A DNA stretch of 64,000 nucleotides from Berkiella sp963829835 (GCA_963829835.1 CAWHKC010000004.1:2356001-2420000), one strand, 5' to 3'; counted from the first letter of the stretch, positions 1 through 9,375 are shown. The notes: a model not told the origin generated them from the letters alone. Program-made: numbers and translations.

Positions 1-84
1 ACCACATTTGCATATACTTTTAGCAGGCGGCAATCCCAATGACACTTATGTTCCTAAAGATTGGCGAAGAGTGACTCAATATAC

Positions 85-1689
85 TCATGCAGCTACTTTA
101 ACATGAGATTGATAGGTTACTTTGTAATTCCAAGGTAACCATCGATCGGGCTCTTTAAAAATTTGGCTTTTATTTTCCTGCAATGCGGTGAGGTATTCAA
201 TCGGATTCTCTCCGGCAACAATGCAGGTTTGGATCAAGGATAAGATCATGCTTCCCACAAAGGCGCCATGCTCTGTGGCAAAGAACATGGCGTTCTTTCT
301 AATTCGGATGGGTATTTTGAGGCCAGCTTCGATGATGTTATTGTCCAGAGGTGCGCCGGGAATTTTAAGGAATTGGGTAAACTTAACCCAATGATTTAAA
401 AAGTATTGGATGGCAGACCCCAATCCACCATTAGGTTCGACCAGATTGTCATTCAATTGTTTTTTCAGCCATTGATTGAGCGCTTCCATGATAGGGCCAC
501 TGTGCTCTTGATGAAAAGCTAATCGTTGTTCAGCTGACAATTGCTGTTCCTTGGCCAGGGAGTCATGATGGTAAACTTGGGCTAAAGTGTTGATCACATA
601 GCCACATTCTTCAACGTAAAAGGATTCTATTTCAACAAACTTGCGGCGTGCATGAGCGATGCAATTGATTAATATCGCTTTAAGTGCCTCTGGCATGTTT
701 CTACTAAGAGCATCGCACATATATTGAATCGGTGGTAAATCTTGATTTCGTTTAGCCAAAACATCAATCATGTTCTCACCAGCGTGCTTTCTGCTGCTAT
801 AGAACAAATAGATTTTATGTTGAAGGTAATAAGACAAAACGCCCGTTGTGAATGTCCCTTTTCTATCTTTACGATTCTTAAAAGTCTTATTTTCTCTGAT
901 TGCAGAAAGAATTCGTACAGTTGTATCATCGACGTGTACTAAATGACCACAAGCAGCCAACTTTTCCAGAATACGAAAGATAGGATAAACACAATCAGCC
1001 AGCTGTTCTACAAGTTGCCACTGCGTTGAATCTGGCAAAGGTATCCCAACGGCTCTTTGATATGCTTCAATACGATAAAATGGTAAACCCATATAATATT
1101 TGAGCATGCAAAGATGTGCTTTAAAGGCATAGTCGTATTTATCTTCAACTACGCTTGGTGGTAAGGGAGCGGATAATAATTTTCCACATGTTGAGCAGCG
1201 TAACTTTTCTTGAACATATTGAATGGCTTTACCAAACCCTTGACCTGTGATTTTAATAATATTCCCAGGAGGGATTGGCCATAATCTGCCACCATCCTTT
1301 TCAGGACAAGGTTGTCCTGCCTTAAATTCACTATGAAAAATTGGTACTTTTTCGATATTAGTATAATCGGTATGACCTAGACGACCCTGATGATTGGATT
1401 GGGATTTTGATTTTTCGCGTGAGTTCTTTTTGACTACAAGTAGTGTGGTTGCATGAGGATTGTTAACAGGGCTTGAAGCTTTTGATTTTTCAGATTTGTT
1501 GAAAAAAGCATGTTGCAAACGTTTTATGTTAATTTTCTTTTCTTGCAAGCTAAATTGCAGCCAATGATTGAAGTCAATCATGCCAAGGAATATTTGTTGA
1601 TCATTAACACTTAAATTTGATTGCTTGAGTCGTTCTTTCAATTGTTTTTGTTCATCGAGACTAAGCTCGATCCGCTTGGGCGCTGACAA
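85..1689 (-). CDS. IS66-family transposase (TnpC-type)
   Basis: DDE transposase of the IS66 family, 534 aa, a normal length for the large IS66 subunit. Visible parts are an N-terminal coiled/HTH region, a zinc-finger-like CSTCGK near residue 165, a first acidic motif HVDDT near residue 253, a second D in YMCDALSRN, and the C-terminal glutamate block NNIIEAGLKIPIRIRKNAMF that is typical of the family. The only in-frame start is TTG; no ATG lies between it and the upstream stop. The accessory IS66 genes tnpA and tnpB are not present upstream, so this is either a one-gene IS66 relative or a remnant. I could not define terminal inverted repeats; the downstream end is close to the window edge. Confidence 0.9.
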   Translation of the reverse strand: MSAPKRIELSLDEQKQLKERLKQSNLSVNDQQIFLGMIDFNHWLQFSLQEKKINIKRLQHAFFNKSEKSKASSPVNNPHATTLLVVKKNSREKSKSQSNHQGRLGHTDYTNIEKVPIFHSEFKAGQPCPEKDGGRLWPIPPGNIIKITGQGFGKAIQYVQEKLRCSTCGKLLSAPLPPSVVEDKYDYAFKAHLCMLKYYMGLPFYRIEAYQRAVGIPLPDSTQWQLVEQLADCVYPIFRILEKLAACGHLVHVDDTTVRILSAIRENKTFKNRKDRKGTFTTGVLSYYLQHKIYLFYSSRKHAGENMIDVLAKRNQDLPPIQYMCDALSRNMPEALKAILINCIAHARRKFVEIESFYVEECGYVINTLAQVYHHDSLAKEQQLSAEQRLAFHQEHSGPIMEALNQWLKKQLNDNLVEPNGGLGSAIQYFLNHWVKFTQFLKIPGAPLDNNIIEAGLKIPIRIRKNAMFFATEHGAFVGSMILSLIQTCIVAGENPIEYLTALQENKSQIFKEPDRWLPWNYKVTYQSHVKVAA

Positions 1690-2025
1690 GATAGTTAATT
1701 CCAGCTTCTGTGCAAAAGTCGACGGATATTATCACAAAAGAGTGCATAATCAACATTTGTTAAAACAAGAAATATATAGTTAACTTACACTATTATGGGC
1801 GGCCGGAACATCACATTCTTTGTTTAATACTCATAAATTTGACTTTATCGCAAAAAAAGTACTGAAAAACATATTCAAATAAAATTTATTTCGCAAAATG
1901 CAGTAGTGTTTAGCAGTATGTCACTTTACTTCCATAATTAATTAAGATTAACTGGAGAAAGAGTTAAAAATACTCACACACTATCCGTGCCATCTGCAGA
2001 TGCTAAATCATGTAAGAGGTGTGAC
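1690..2025. other. intergenic region between IS66 transposase and beta-helix gene
   Basis: AT-rich, divergent interval. Nothing recognisable apart from the ribosome binding site AAGAGG at 2014-2019, which serves the next gene. It must hold the promoters of both flanking genes and probably the right end of the IS66 element, but I cannot place them. Confidence 0.4.
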
Positions 2026-3804
2026 ATGCAAAATCATAAAAAACCACAATCAAAAAGTAGTCAAATTTTATTGCAACATGATTGTGTATCACATAAAAAA
2101 AAGCTATATATAACTGCACTTGCAACGCTAGTATTTGTATCGTTACACGGTATAGCGCATGCTGGTGGTAATAGTAATCCCCCTCCTTCGAATTGTATTC
2201 AGATTAGCTCTGTTCCCTACACAATATCTAAAAGCAATGTCTCTTATTGTTTAGCAAAAAGCATTACCTTCGCAGGAGCATCAGGTGCGCCTGCTATTAC
2301 CATTGAACCAGGAGTTAAAAATGATTTTATCAATTTTAATGGTAATAGTTTAACGCTGGAAAATAATCAAGAAGTTGGCATTCAGATGCTGGGAACAACT
2401 AGCGCTAATGTTTCCAATATTTCCATCCAAAACGGAACAATTCAAGATGGAGCTGCCGGGACAGATTCTAACAACAGCGCAATTAACTTAACAGATCCAT
2501 CTAACAGTACAAATGCAGCTTTTAATAATATATCCATAAAGAATATGAATTTTATTAACGCTAATTATGGCTTACATGCCTATCATCCCTCAGATAGTGC
2601 AATTGGCTTAAATGTAAACAAAAGTCAATTTAATAATTTAACATCAGGAGCTATTACATATAACACCATTCAAAATTTAGCTGTTGTCGATTCATCTTTC
2701 TCTTCATTGCCAGGTGGTGAAGTTGCCATTGGAGGAACTTCATCGCAAAATGTGCTTGTTCAAAATTGTACATTTAATGGTATCGATGGTGGGCTTCAGT
2801 TATGGAACATCGGGCTACCCACACCATCAAAAAATATAACTATCGCCAATACAACATTTAATGGTGGCACTTTTGCTGATATCAACCTTATTGGTTGGCA
2901 AAATGCGAAAATTGTTAATGATACTTTTAATGATACCAACGGTACACTGAGCGCAATTGCGTTTGCATCAGATATTTATGGAGATGTGCAATCATCAGGG
3001 TTACTGATTGACAATTGTACCTTTAATGATCCATCTACCATGATTCCTAATTTTGCTCCCTATCAAGCGCAAAGAATAGTGCAAATTGGTTCTGAACTAG
3101 GAATATTATTTGGAAGTGGGTTAATTGTAGGCGCCAACGATGTGACTATTACTAATTCGGTATTTAACCAACCTAATGCAAATCAAAGTAACGTCAATCT
3201 TGCGATGGATCTGCTTGTATATGGTGTTAACGGAATGGTGGTGAAATATAACAAATTTAGCTCCACTGCCACAGGACGCTTACCAGATTGTTCATTACCG
3301 TTACCTTATGGGATATATACACCTGGTCCTGATAATGGCTCTATACCTGATAAAGCAGCGAATATACATTTTGGCTCAGCATGGGGGCAGGTGAATTCTA
3401 CTAACGTTGTAATTGATAGCAATATAATTGAAGGCCCAGCCCAAATCGGAATTTATTTCCAAACATCTTACTCACCTACACCAAACAGAAATATTATCAT
3501 ATCAAATAATAGTATAACCGCTACTGAACAAGGTATATTATTTGATAATACTGGTTCCTCATTAATAGTGAATAACAAGATTTCTAAAGTTAATGGTTCT
3601 GCTTGTTTAGCAAATGGTGCGGGTGTGCAATTTGATGGCCCGCTTGCATATAATGCAACTGCAGCTTCGTCTAATAATCAAGTAGTAGGAAATAGCATCT
3701 CTAAAAACAACATTGGGGTTAATATACTCAAAGGTGCCCTTAACAATAAACTGTTAGGAAATTTATTCTATGGAAATAAAACAGATGTTGTTAATGGAAA
3801 TTAA
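2026..3804 (+). CDS. exported right-handed parallel beta-helix (pectate-lyase-like) protein
   Basis: About 592 aa. A GTG at 1987 would lengthen the protein, but ATG 2026 has a strong Shine-Dalgarno AAGAGG six bases upstream and is preferred. The N-terminus has a long basic stretch, then a hydrophobic core ending LHGIAHA before GG, a Sec signal peptide with a long n-region. The rest is rich in N, S, T and repeated strand motifs of the type NVLVQNCTFNGIDGG, NITIANTTFNGGT and GLLIDNCTFNDPS, the pattern of PbH1/right-handed beta-helix repeats, as in pectate lyases and phage tailspikes. No catalytic signature could be assigned, so the role could be polysaccharide binding, cleavage or adhesion. Single gene, followed by a terminator. 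Confidence 0.75.
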   Translation: MQNHKKPQSKSSQILLQHDCVSHKKKLYITALATLVFVSLHGIAHAGGNSNPPPSNCIQISSVPYTISKSNVSYCLAKSITFAGASGAPAITIEPGVKNDFINFNGNSLTLENNQEVGIQMLGTTSANVSNISIQNGTIQDGAAGTDSNNSAINLTDPSNSTNAAFNNISIKNMNFINANYGLHAYHPSDSAIGLNVNKSQFNNLTSGAITYNTIQNLAVVDSSFSSLPGGEVAIGGTSSQNVLVQNCTFNGIDGGLQLWNIGLPTPSKNITIANTTFNGGTFADINLIGWQNAKIVNDTFNDTNGTLSAIAFASDIYGDVQSSGLLIDNCTFNDPSTMIPNFAPYQAQRIVQIGSELGILFGSGLIVGANDVTITNSVFNQPNANQSNVNLAMDLLVYGVNGMVVKYNKFSSTATGRLPDCSLPLPYGIYTPGPDNGSIPDKAANIHFGSAWGQVNSTNVVIDSNIIEGPAQIGIYFQTSYSPTPNRNIIISNNSITATEQGILFDNTGSSLIVNNKISKVNGSACLANGAGVQFDGPLAYNATAASSNNQVVGNSISKNNIGVNILKGALNNKLLGNLFYGNKTDVVNGN

Positions 3805-3819
3805 TATAATGTTAAAAAC

Positions 3820-3845
3820 AATGGCGCTTTAGGGCGCCTTTGTTA
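3820..3845 (+). terminator. probable rho-independent terminator after the beta-helix gene
   Basis: Stem GGCGC (3823-3827) with GCGCC (3834-3838), six-base loop, followed by TTTGTTATT, 19 bases after the stop codon. Confidence 0.6.
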
Positions 3846-3926
3846 TTGATATGATGAATGATAAATTACATCCTTGATTTTGGCTTTGCCTTTTCCTAGG
3901 CAAGAATATGAATAAAAGGATATTGC

Positions 3927-4115
3927 TTACCACTTGTCTAGGGCAGGCTTTATACCAGCGGCATGAAGCTGTGTTTCAATTTCTTCTAAGACTGGCTTCC
4001 AATCTTTATTATTATCAATCACAGCATAAATAGTTACTTGCTTGCCAACTTGGTCTGTTTTATTCATATTAGATCCGGGTTGCGCTAGTTTGAAATCACT
4101 GATCTGATGTTTCAT
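3927..4115 (-). CDS. small hypothetical protein
   Basis: 62 aa, mixed charge, no signal peptide or membrane segment. ATG start, but the upstream sequence (reverse complement of 4116-4130) has only a weak ribosome binding site. Not recognised. Stands alone between two plus-strand genes. Could be a real small protein or the tail of a decayed gene. Confidence 0.35.
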   Translation of the reverse strand: MKHQISDFKLAQPGSNMNKTDQVGKQVTIYAVIDNNKDWKPVLEEIETQLHAAGIKPALDKW

Positions 4116-4254
4116 TTACACACTACAAACAATATCCATGCCTTTTCGCATATTACTGGGTTCTTCGTTTCTTTTCAAATGAATCATGGAGCAACAATAA
4201 ATCAGGGCCTTAGTGGGGATCTAGACATGCTCACCGGAAGGTTACGCAAGATTA

Positions 4255-5883
4255 ATGGACACAGTGGCAAAATATGCCAGTAACAACGTTCAAACATTAA
4301 TTTCTCACGATAATAGAGCTGCTCTTGCTACATTTAAAGATCTCAGTCAACAAATTGCAAAAGAAAAAGCTTCCCTTCCAACAAAGCCCACACCACAGGA
4401 AAGCAGTGCATTAGAACGTAATTTGATAAAATGTGAATCAGTAGGGGCTATTATTGACGTGATCGCAGACTTTAAAACCGCAAATTTGATAGGTAAAGAT
4501 GGCCAATTGCATTCAAAAGAAGGAATACTCTCAAAATTAAAAACCCTCAACGAAACGCAAATATCCTCATTGATGGAAACGTTTGAGAATGACAAAGCTC
4601 ACCGAACAAATAATCTTGAACGAGCTCTAATAGCTCATGGAATACCAGATGAATTTGGCTTACGTGATCAAGTGATGGCTGCTGTTGCGAATCAAGCAAC
4701 CATGAAAAGTATGTTAAAAGCGGTTAGCGCCATTACTGGGGTGGGTCTGAGCACCGTCAAAGAAAGAGATAAAGAGCTTAATTTAGAGATGCATTTAAAC
4801 ATCCATCAAGAAAAGAAAAATCCCGCTACCATAGCGAATTACTTAAATTTACAAAAAGCATTACAGAAAATGGGAATTAAAGTTGAGGAAGTCCAAGATA
4901 AGTATGAACGTATTCCTCAAATGGTAATACGCTTTGCTAGCAATGCTGGTAAGATGGCCCACCCAAACTTTATAGCTGAATTGAATAAACTTTATCGCAT
5001 TGAAGCTTTTTCTAGTAGCATTGGGGCCTGCGAATCACCCGAAGAAGTGATTGCAGCACTTCGTGCCTTTCCCGAGGAACATATTCTTGATTCAAGGGGA
5101 GCACCCCTAGCAAAAATTGATATAATTGATCAATTAATGTATTTGACTGATAAAGAAAAAAGCAATAGATGGCTCACATCTACTCTTGAAAGAGACTCAG
5201 CTTTACATACTATAGACTTAGACGCCTATTTATCTTCTCATTTTGTAACAAATAATTATGGATTACGCGCAAAATTTATCGAAACTGTTGCTAATCAAGC
5301 AAAGTTGAATAAATTATATGATGCTGTTGCCCCTTTAATCGGCAATAAGAATATTTCCACTCAAGGGATGAAAATTAACATTGAACAAAACCCAGCGGAT
5401 AAGCAAGCAATGGAAAATTATAATTGTTTAAAAAATGCATTAAAAGATAATGGCGTTAAATTTGAAGAAGTTGCTACAGGTTCAGGCAAGATGCAAATGG
5501 TAATAGAGTTGAAAGCTAATAAGAAGTTATCTGCAGAATTTGCTCGTAATTTAGCCAATTCTTTCGAACAATATGCCCCAAAAAGGTCAACTCCCGTTGC
5601 GCCGTTGAATCCGCCACCCTCCGTTAATTTAGAATCGCAAAAACCGCCGCCTGTTAACAATGGCGGCCCACCGCCGCCCCCTTCGAAAGCACCACCACCA
5701 CCACCACCGCGTTCCTTTAAGGATGCGCCACCTAATGTGGCACCTCCTCCTATTGGCTTCAGTATCGCAAGTCATGAACTTAATTCGCATCACTCAAGCG
5801 ACCACCAACAACTAAAGGATGAAGTCAAAAAGCCTAACGATTTGGATCGGCGACGAAGAGGGGGACCTTCACATGCGCCGTAG
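4255..5883 (+). CDS. probable effector: internally duplicated helical protein with polyproline C-terminus
   Basis: 542 aa, no signal peptide, no recognised family. Roughly residues 58-245 and 250-440 are two diverged copies of one module: EFGLRDQVMAAVANQATM in the first aligns with NYGLRAKFIETVANQAKL in the second, and KALQKMGIKVEEVQDKYER with NALKDNGVKFEEVATGSGK. Residues about 450-510 form a proline-rich linker with runs such as GGPPPPPSKAPPPPPPRS, the kind of sequence that binds profilin, SH3 or EVH1 domains in eukaryotic cells. The tail is basic (DRRRRGG). No clear WH2 actin-binding motif is visible. Start ATG 4255, with GGAAGG 13 bases upstream (long spacing). Role as a secreted host-directed protein is inference. 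Confidence 0.6.
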   Translation: MDTVAKYASNNVQTLISHDNRAALATFKDLSQQIAKEKASLPTKPTPQESSALERNLIKCESVGAIIDVIADFKTANLIGKDGQLHSKEGILSKLKTLNETQISSLMETFENDKAHRTNNLERALIAHGIPDEFGLRDQVMAAVANQATMKSMLKAVSAITGVGLSTVKERDKELNLEMHLNIHQEKKNPATIANYLNLQKALQKMGIKVEEVQDKYERIPQMVIRFASNAGKMAHPNFIAELNKLYRIEAFSSSIGACESPEEVIAALRAFPEEHILDSRGAPLAKIDIIDQLMYLTDKEKSNRWLTSTLERDSALHTIDLDAYLSSHFVTNNYGLRAKFIETVANQAKLNKLYDAVAPLIGNKNISTQGMKINIEQNPADKQAMENYNCLKNALKDNGVKFEEVATGSGKMQMVIELKANKKLSAEFARNLANSFEQYAPKRSTPVAPLNPPPSVNLESQKPPPVNNGGPPPPPSKAPPPPPPRSFKDAPPNVAPPPIGFSIASHELNSHHSSDHQQLKDEVKKPNDLDRRRRGGPSHAP

Positions 5884-5994
5884 ATCAATTGCTAGCCCAA
5901 AAAATGTAATTTTTCTCTAAATTTTCTAGTCTTTTCTTCAAAATCGAGTATAAATACACTTACTTGAAGTAGTTTAAAATAAGTGAAGCTAAAT

Positions 5995-7296
5995 TCAGCA
6001 ACTATCAAACATTCTCAACCATTTCCAAATTGGCTTAATGAGAATGTGGTACTTTTTGCCATCGCTTTCCACAATTTCTCCGCCTTCTTCATTCTCAGTA
6101 ATAATTAATCCTTCAGATAAAGAAAACTTATCCATTGCCTCGATCAAGCCTGAGACTTCTCTTGCCCTAGTTGATGAATCATGCAATTCAAGACAAACTT
6201 GAATAACTTGTTGGGTGCGAGAACCTTCCCGTATTACGAAATCACACTCCTTAGCTCCACTATAGTAAAATACCTCAAGCCCTCTACGTTTTAATTCGAC
6301 AAAAACAATATTCTCTAATGTACGGCCGCGATCTTCACTTGTCCTAAACCCCAAGATTTTAGCTAAAACATGGTCAATAAAATATATTTTTCTTGGTGCT
6401 TGTTGTTGAGCTTTTAGATTATCATCATAACGATTAACAAAAAAACACAAAAAACTATTTTCAATATAACTACAATAATCAGAAATGGTCGTACTACTTT
6501 TAATAATTTTACCGTTACTATTTATCATGCCAAGAAGTTTGGATAAACTAACTTCTTTTCCACAATTACTTGCCAAGAAAAAAAGTAATTTTTTTAAAGC
6601 TTCTGGGTTGCCAACTTTATATCTAGTTATTATATCTCTATAAAGTATGCTTTCGTATAAAGAATGTAAATATTCTGGATCTTTATTTCTTATATATGCA
6701 GGGATCCCACCAAGTTCTAAATATTTAGAATAATACTCTTTTAATTGACCAATATCTTTGGTACTAAAATCAATTTGCTCTAATGAGATGTATTCTTGTG
6801 AAAATTCAGCAAAAGAAATCGGATAAATATGCAGTGGTATATATCTGCCAGTTAATCTGGTTCCCAACTCCTCACTAAACAAATTAGCATTTGAACCCGT
6901 TATATATATTTTACAACCTTTGTTATACATACGTCGGACAAATAATTCCCACTGCGGTATATTTTGAATTTCATCAAAATAGAAATTATTCTGAACTCCA
7001 TAAAGAGAAATGAGTGTTTGATGCAAAACCTCAAAGTCTTCGATTGTAAAATTGATTAATCTTTCATCTTCAAAATTAAAATAATAGTCATTGCCACTTT
7101 TATGTATTCTTCTAACATGCTCTAGCAATACCGACTTACCACATCGTCTGATCCCCGAAAGAACAATTATTTCTTTATTCTGGCTAAGCCTATCTAAGTT
7201 TTTTTGCACAGTTCGTTGTATATACAACTTTGGCCAACGCTGATCTTCACGTTGATCTAAAATGATACGTTTGAGTAAATCAGGTGATATAGGCAT
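5995..7296 (-). CDS. AAA (AAA_14) ATPase with DUF4143 domain
   Basis: 433 aa, the usual length for this family. Walker A GIRRCGKS near residue 47 and Walker B FYFDEIQ near residue 104, followed by sensor-like YITGSNANLFS. The C-terminal half contains the DUF4143 nuclease-like region with ECDFVIREG and the family ending. ATG start with GGAGGG four bases upstream. Function unknown; such genes are widespread, are often single, and move between genomes. Two palindromes of the same type lie directly upstream (7302-7354) and may be its operator. Confidence 0.85.
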   Translation of the reverse strand: MPISPDLLKRIILDQREDQRWPKLYIQRTVQKNLDRLSQNKEIIVLSGIRRCGKSVLLEHVRRIHKSGNDYYFNFEDERLINFTIEDFEVLHQTLISLYGVQNNFYFDEIQNIPQWELFVRRMYNKGCKIYITGSNANLFSEELGTRLTGRYIPLHIYPISFAEFSQEYISLEQIDFSTKDIGQLKEYYSKYLELGGIPAYIRNKDPEYLHSLYESILYRDIITRYKVGNPEALKKLLFFLASNCGKEVSLSKLLGMINSNGKIIKSSTTISDYCSYIENSFLCFFVNRYDDNLKAQQQAPRKIYFIDHVLAKILGFRTSEDRGRTLENIVFVELKRRGLEVFYYSGAKECDFVIREGSRTQQVIQVCLELHDSSTRAREVSGLIEAMDKFSLSEGLIITENEEGGEIVESDGKKYHILIKPIWKWLRMFDSC

Positions 7297-7301
7297 TTAA
7301 C

Positions 7302-7354
7302 CCTCCATTCATAATGGAAGGTTAGCCCCAAAACCGTCCATTGTCAATGGGGGG
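7302..7354. promoter_or_regulatory. two tandem palindromes CCATT-N3-AATGG upstream of the ATPase gene
   Basis: CCTCCATT-CAT-AATGGAAGG at 7302-7321 and CCGTCCATT-GTC-AATGGGGGG at 7334-7354. Both have the core CCATT-N3-AATGG, with centres 33 bp apart, i.e. three helical turns. The first overlaps the ribosome binding site of the ATPase gene, so a bound protein would block translation initiation or transcription. Proposed operator. Confidence 0.45.
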
Positions 7355-7417
7355 TTGGGTGAAACCGCCCGCTATAAATTGATTGGTTTAAGCGCGTGTT
7401 ACTGAAGTATTACAATT

Positions 7418-7570
7418 ATGATAAAAAAAAGACCAAAAAACGTCGGGAGGACTATCTGGCTAGGGTTAAAAAAGGTGATTACTACAGCTAAACCATTATC
7501 TACTTATGAAAGTCTCATGCAAAATGATGAGTTCAAGAAACAGTACCTAAAAGAAATAAAGGGTCAATGA
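7418..7570 (+). CDS. small basic hypothetical protein (50 aa)
   Basis: ATG to TGA, 50 aa: a basic N-terminus (MIKKRPKNVGRTIW) and an acidic/amphipathic end (YESLMQNDEFKKQYLKEIKG). The end vaguely resembles the start of HigA-like antitoxins, but no HTH follows. No good ribosome binding site is seen. Could be a remnant of a toxin-antitoxin gene or a chance frame. Confidence 0.3.
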   Translation: MIKKRPKNVGRTIWLGLKKVITTAKPLSTYESLMQNDEFKKQYLKEIKGQ

Positions 7571-7642
7571 CGACATAAGACAGAACAAAAACATATAGAA
7601 CCGCTCAGTTTATCGCCCATTCTATTCATCTCATCATATTAT

Positions 7643-7715
7643 AAATTTTTACCATACATTTGATAACCTCTATTTTATAGTATTTTGTATGTCAAATGAA
7701 TTTTTATCATACATT
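7643..7715. repeat. direct repeat AATTTTTAYCATACATT upstream of small membrane protein
   Basis: Two copies, at about 7644-7660 and 7699-7715, 55 bp apart, within an AT-rich region upstream of the gene starting at 7790. CATTTGA (7657-7663) and TCAAATG (7692-7698) also form an inverted repeat. Possible regulatory sites. Confidence 0.3.
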
Positions 7716-7789
7716 AACTAAAACAATCGATATGCAGAGGTGTCGATGCTAGAGTTTAAAAAGGTTAAAAAAGGGATAAGGAGAGATAA

Positions 7790-8251
7790 ATGTTAAGGCA
7801 CGTTATTCCACTTATTACCCTAATGGCGGGCATTTTTTTATTAGAGTTTTTTAACGCAGATAAACTAATGAATGCTGTAATAACCTTGCTAATGTTTAAT
7901 GCTTTTATTACAGTAATATTTCCAGCCAAAAAGACGAAAGTGTTTATAATTGAAGGAAACATCGATGACATTTTTGCTAAAATAAGTGATTATATAAACA
8001 CTGCAAACGCCAAAATTATCATGTTAGACAAAACTAATTATGTTCTTGAAGTAAAAAAGCCCATGACATGGTCTTCTTTTGGTGAAACCATCAAACTGCA
8101 ACTATCATCCTTAAAAGAAAATAAAATTAATATGCAGATCACCAGCGAGTCATGCTATGCCATATTTGATGATAATCAAAATGACCTCAATATCAAGGAA
8201 TTAGAAAATCTCTTGCAAATTGATCCTTGCGTCAACGCCTATATGCGATAA
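7790..8251 (+). CDS. small membrane-anchored hypothetical protein
   Basis: 153 aa. Two hydrophobic segments at about residues 4-20 and 27-45 form a hairpin in the inner membrane, followed by a soluble domain of about 100 residues with alternating strand/helix character (TKVFIIEGNIDDIFAKISDY, then VLEVKKPMTW). Excellent ribosome binding site AAGGAGAG before ATG. Family not recognised. Monocistronic, with direct repeats upstream. Confidence 0.6.
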   Translation: MLRHVIPLITLMAGIFLLEFFNADKLMNAVITLLMFNAFITVIFPAKKTKVFIIEGNIDDIFAKISDYINTANAKIIMLDKTNYVLEVKKPMTWSSFGETIKLQLSSLKENKINMQITSESCYAIFDDNQNDLNIKELENLLQIDPCVNAYMR

Positions 8252-8310
8252 CCTTCCACCGATAACCTCAATTCGATAAATCAAGAAAGAGGGCTTTGTT
8301 AGAAAATTAG

Positions 8311-9285
8311 TTATAGTTTAAGATCAACCTTATTATTGATTTGTGCATGTTGTTTAACTTCAGGTTTAGGTGGTTGCAAAGCATCTTTGGTAAACACTAA
8401 AAGTTTATCTGGCTGGTTTATACTTGTTGATTCTTCAAATTGTTCAATTCCCTGGTCAAGCAATGATGTTGCCATTTTTCTTAAGAATTTTAGCTGAAAA
8501 GGTAACGCACCATTCAAACCAAAATCATTATATAGTCGTGCATGAATTTCCGCGTCAGTGAGCGAAGAAATATCTTTGATTAATGTTATCATTGTTGGGC
8601 TAAAAGTAAGCTTTTGTTTTGTGACTTGTCCTTGAGTATCATTATACGCTTCATATAGCTTTAATCGTTTCATATCATATAATTTGAATTCTCTCTCTTC
8701 TTCTTGAACATTTGGAAAAGTTAAAAAATCAAGAAGCACTATGACATCTAAGGTTTGACAATCAATCATAAAATTTTTTAAACGATGATCAGGATATTCA
8801 AGTTTTAGAATATCCGCGCGATGGATGTTCATTTTTTTGGACGTTAACAATGAAAATTGATAAATGGACGTTAATAGATCGGTTAGTTTAACTTGAGCAT
8901 AATGAGATAATCTGGGATCAATTCCACCAAATATCATGATTTTAAATTCTTTACTGGCCGCAGAGAAACGACTAAATATTTCTACCCAATCAAACTGTTC
9001 TTTCACAGGAATACGAGGACCAATATCACTATGGGCAAGTAATGATTCCCCGAATTCGTTTTGAACAAAAATAACGACGCAGGTTTCAACCCGACCCGTA
9101 CCAAGATATCTTATTGAAGAATGTTCTCCTTTAACGACATATTCTCGTTGGCGGCAAGTGACTAAGGGTAGCTTATAATTACATTGTTGGTATGTGTTAT
9201 ATTCTGGTGCCGGCAGATCTCGGACAAACTGACACAAATCACCTAATTCAGGACGATATTCTATCCCATTAAGAAAAAGTGGCAT
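8311..9285 (-). CDS. NTAN1-like protein N-terminal asparagine amidohydrolase
   Basis: 324 aa. The N-terminal half matches the eukaryotic N-terminal Asn amidase NTAN1/PNAD as I remember it: it begins MPLFLNGIEY (human MPLLVEGRRV), then QREYVVKG (human QRELAVTS), then LGTGRVETCVVIFVQ, where Cys69 aligns with the catalytic Cys, then GESLLAHSD with His85 16 residues later (human GATCLTHCD, 17 later), then IMIFGGIDPRLS (human VHLVGGFSDDRQLS). The known reaction converts N-terminal Asn to Asp, a step of the Arg/N-degron pathway. No signal peptide. The last 50 residues are lysine/proline-rich. ATG start with GAGGT five bases upstream. A deamidase effector acting in the host is inference; a distant CheD-like or other deamidase is the alternative. 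Confidence 0.7.
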   Translation of the reverse strand: MPLFLNGIEYRPELGDLCQFVRDLPAPEYNTYQQCNYKLPLVTCRQREYVVKGEHSSIRYLGTGRVETCVVIFVQNEFGESLLAHSDIGPRIPVKEQFDWVEIFSRFSAASKEFKIMIFGGIDPRLSHYAQVKLTDLLTSIYQFSLLTSKKMNIHRADILKLEYPDHRLKNFMIDCQTLDVIVLLDFLTFPNVQEEEREFKLYDMKRLKLYEAYNDTQGQVTKQKLTFSPTMITLIKDISSLTDAEIHARLYNDFGLNGALPFQLKFLRKMATSLLDQGIEQFEESTSINQPDKLLVFTKDALQPPKPEVKQHAQINNKVDLKL

Positions 9286-9375
9286 GTTTACCTCATTTCT
9301 ATAGAGCTAAGTCAAAATTCTCACAGTTTATACTTTAATTGATTTCTCAATCAAAATAATCAGACGAACGATAAA

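Noticed and set aside
2..106. Plus-strand open frame of 34 codons ending at TGA 104-106 at the window edge
   Set aside because: Overlaps the IS66 gene tail, has no visible start and no recognised similarity; too short to call, though a truncated gene cannot be excluded.
5560..5883. RickA-type actin nucleator
   Set aside because: Polyproline is present but no WH2 or acidic Arp2/3-binding motif could be found.
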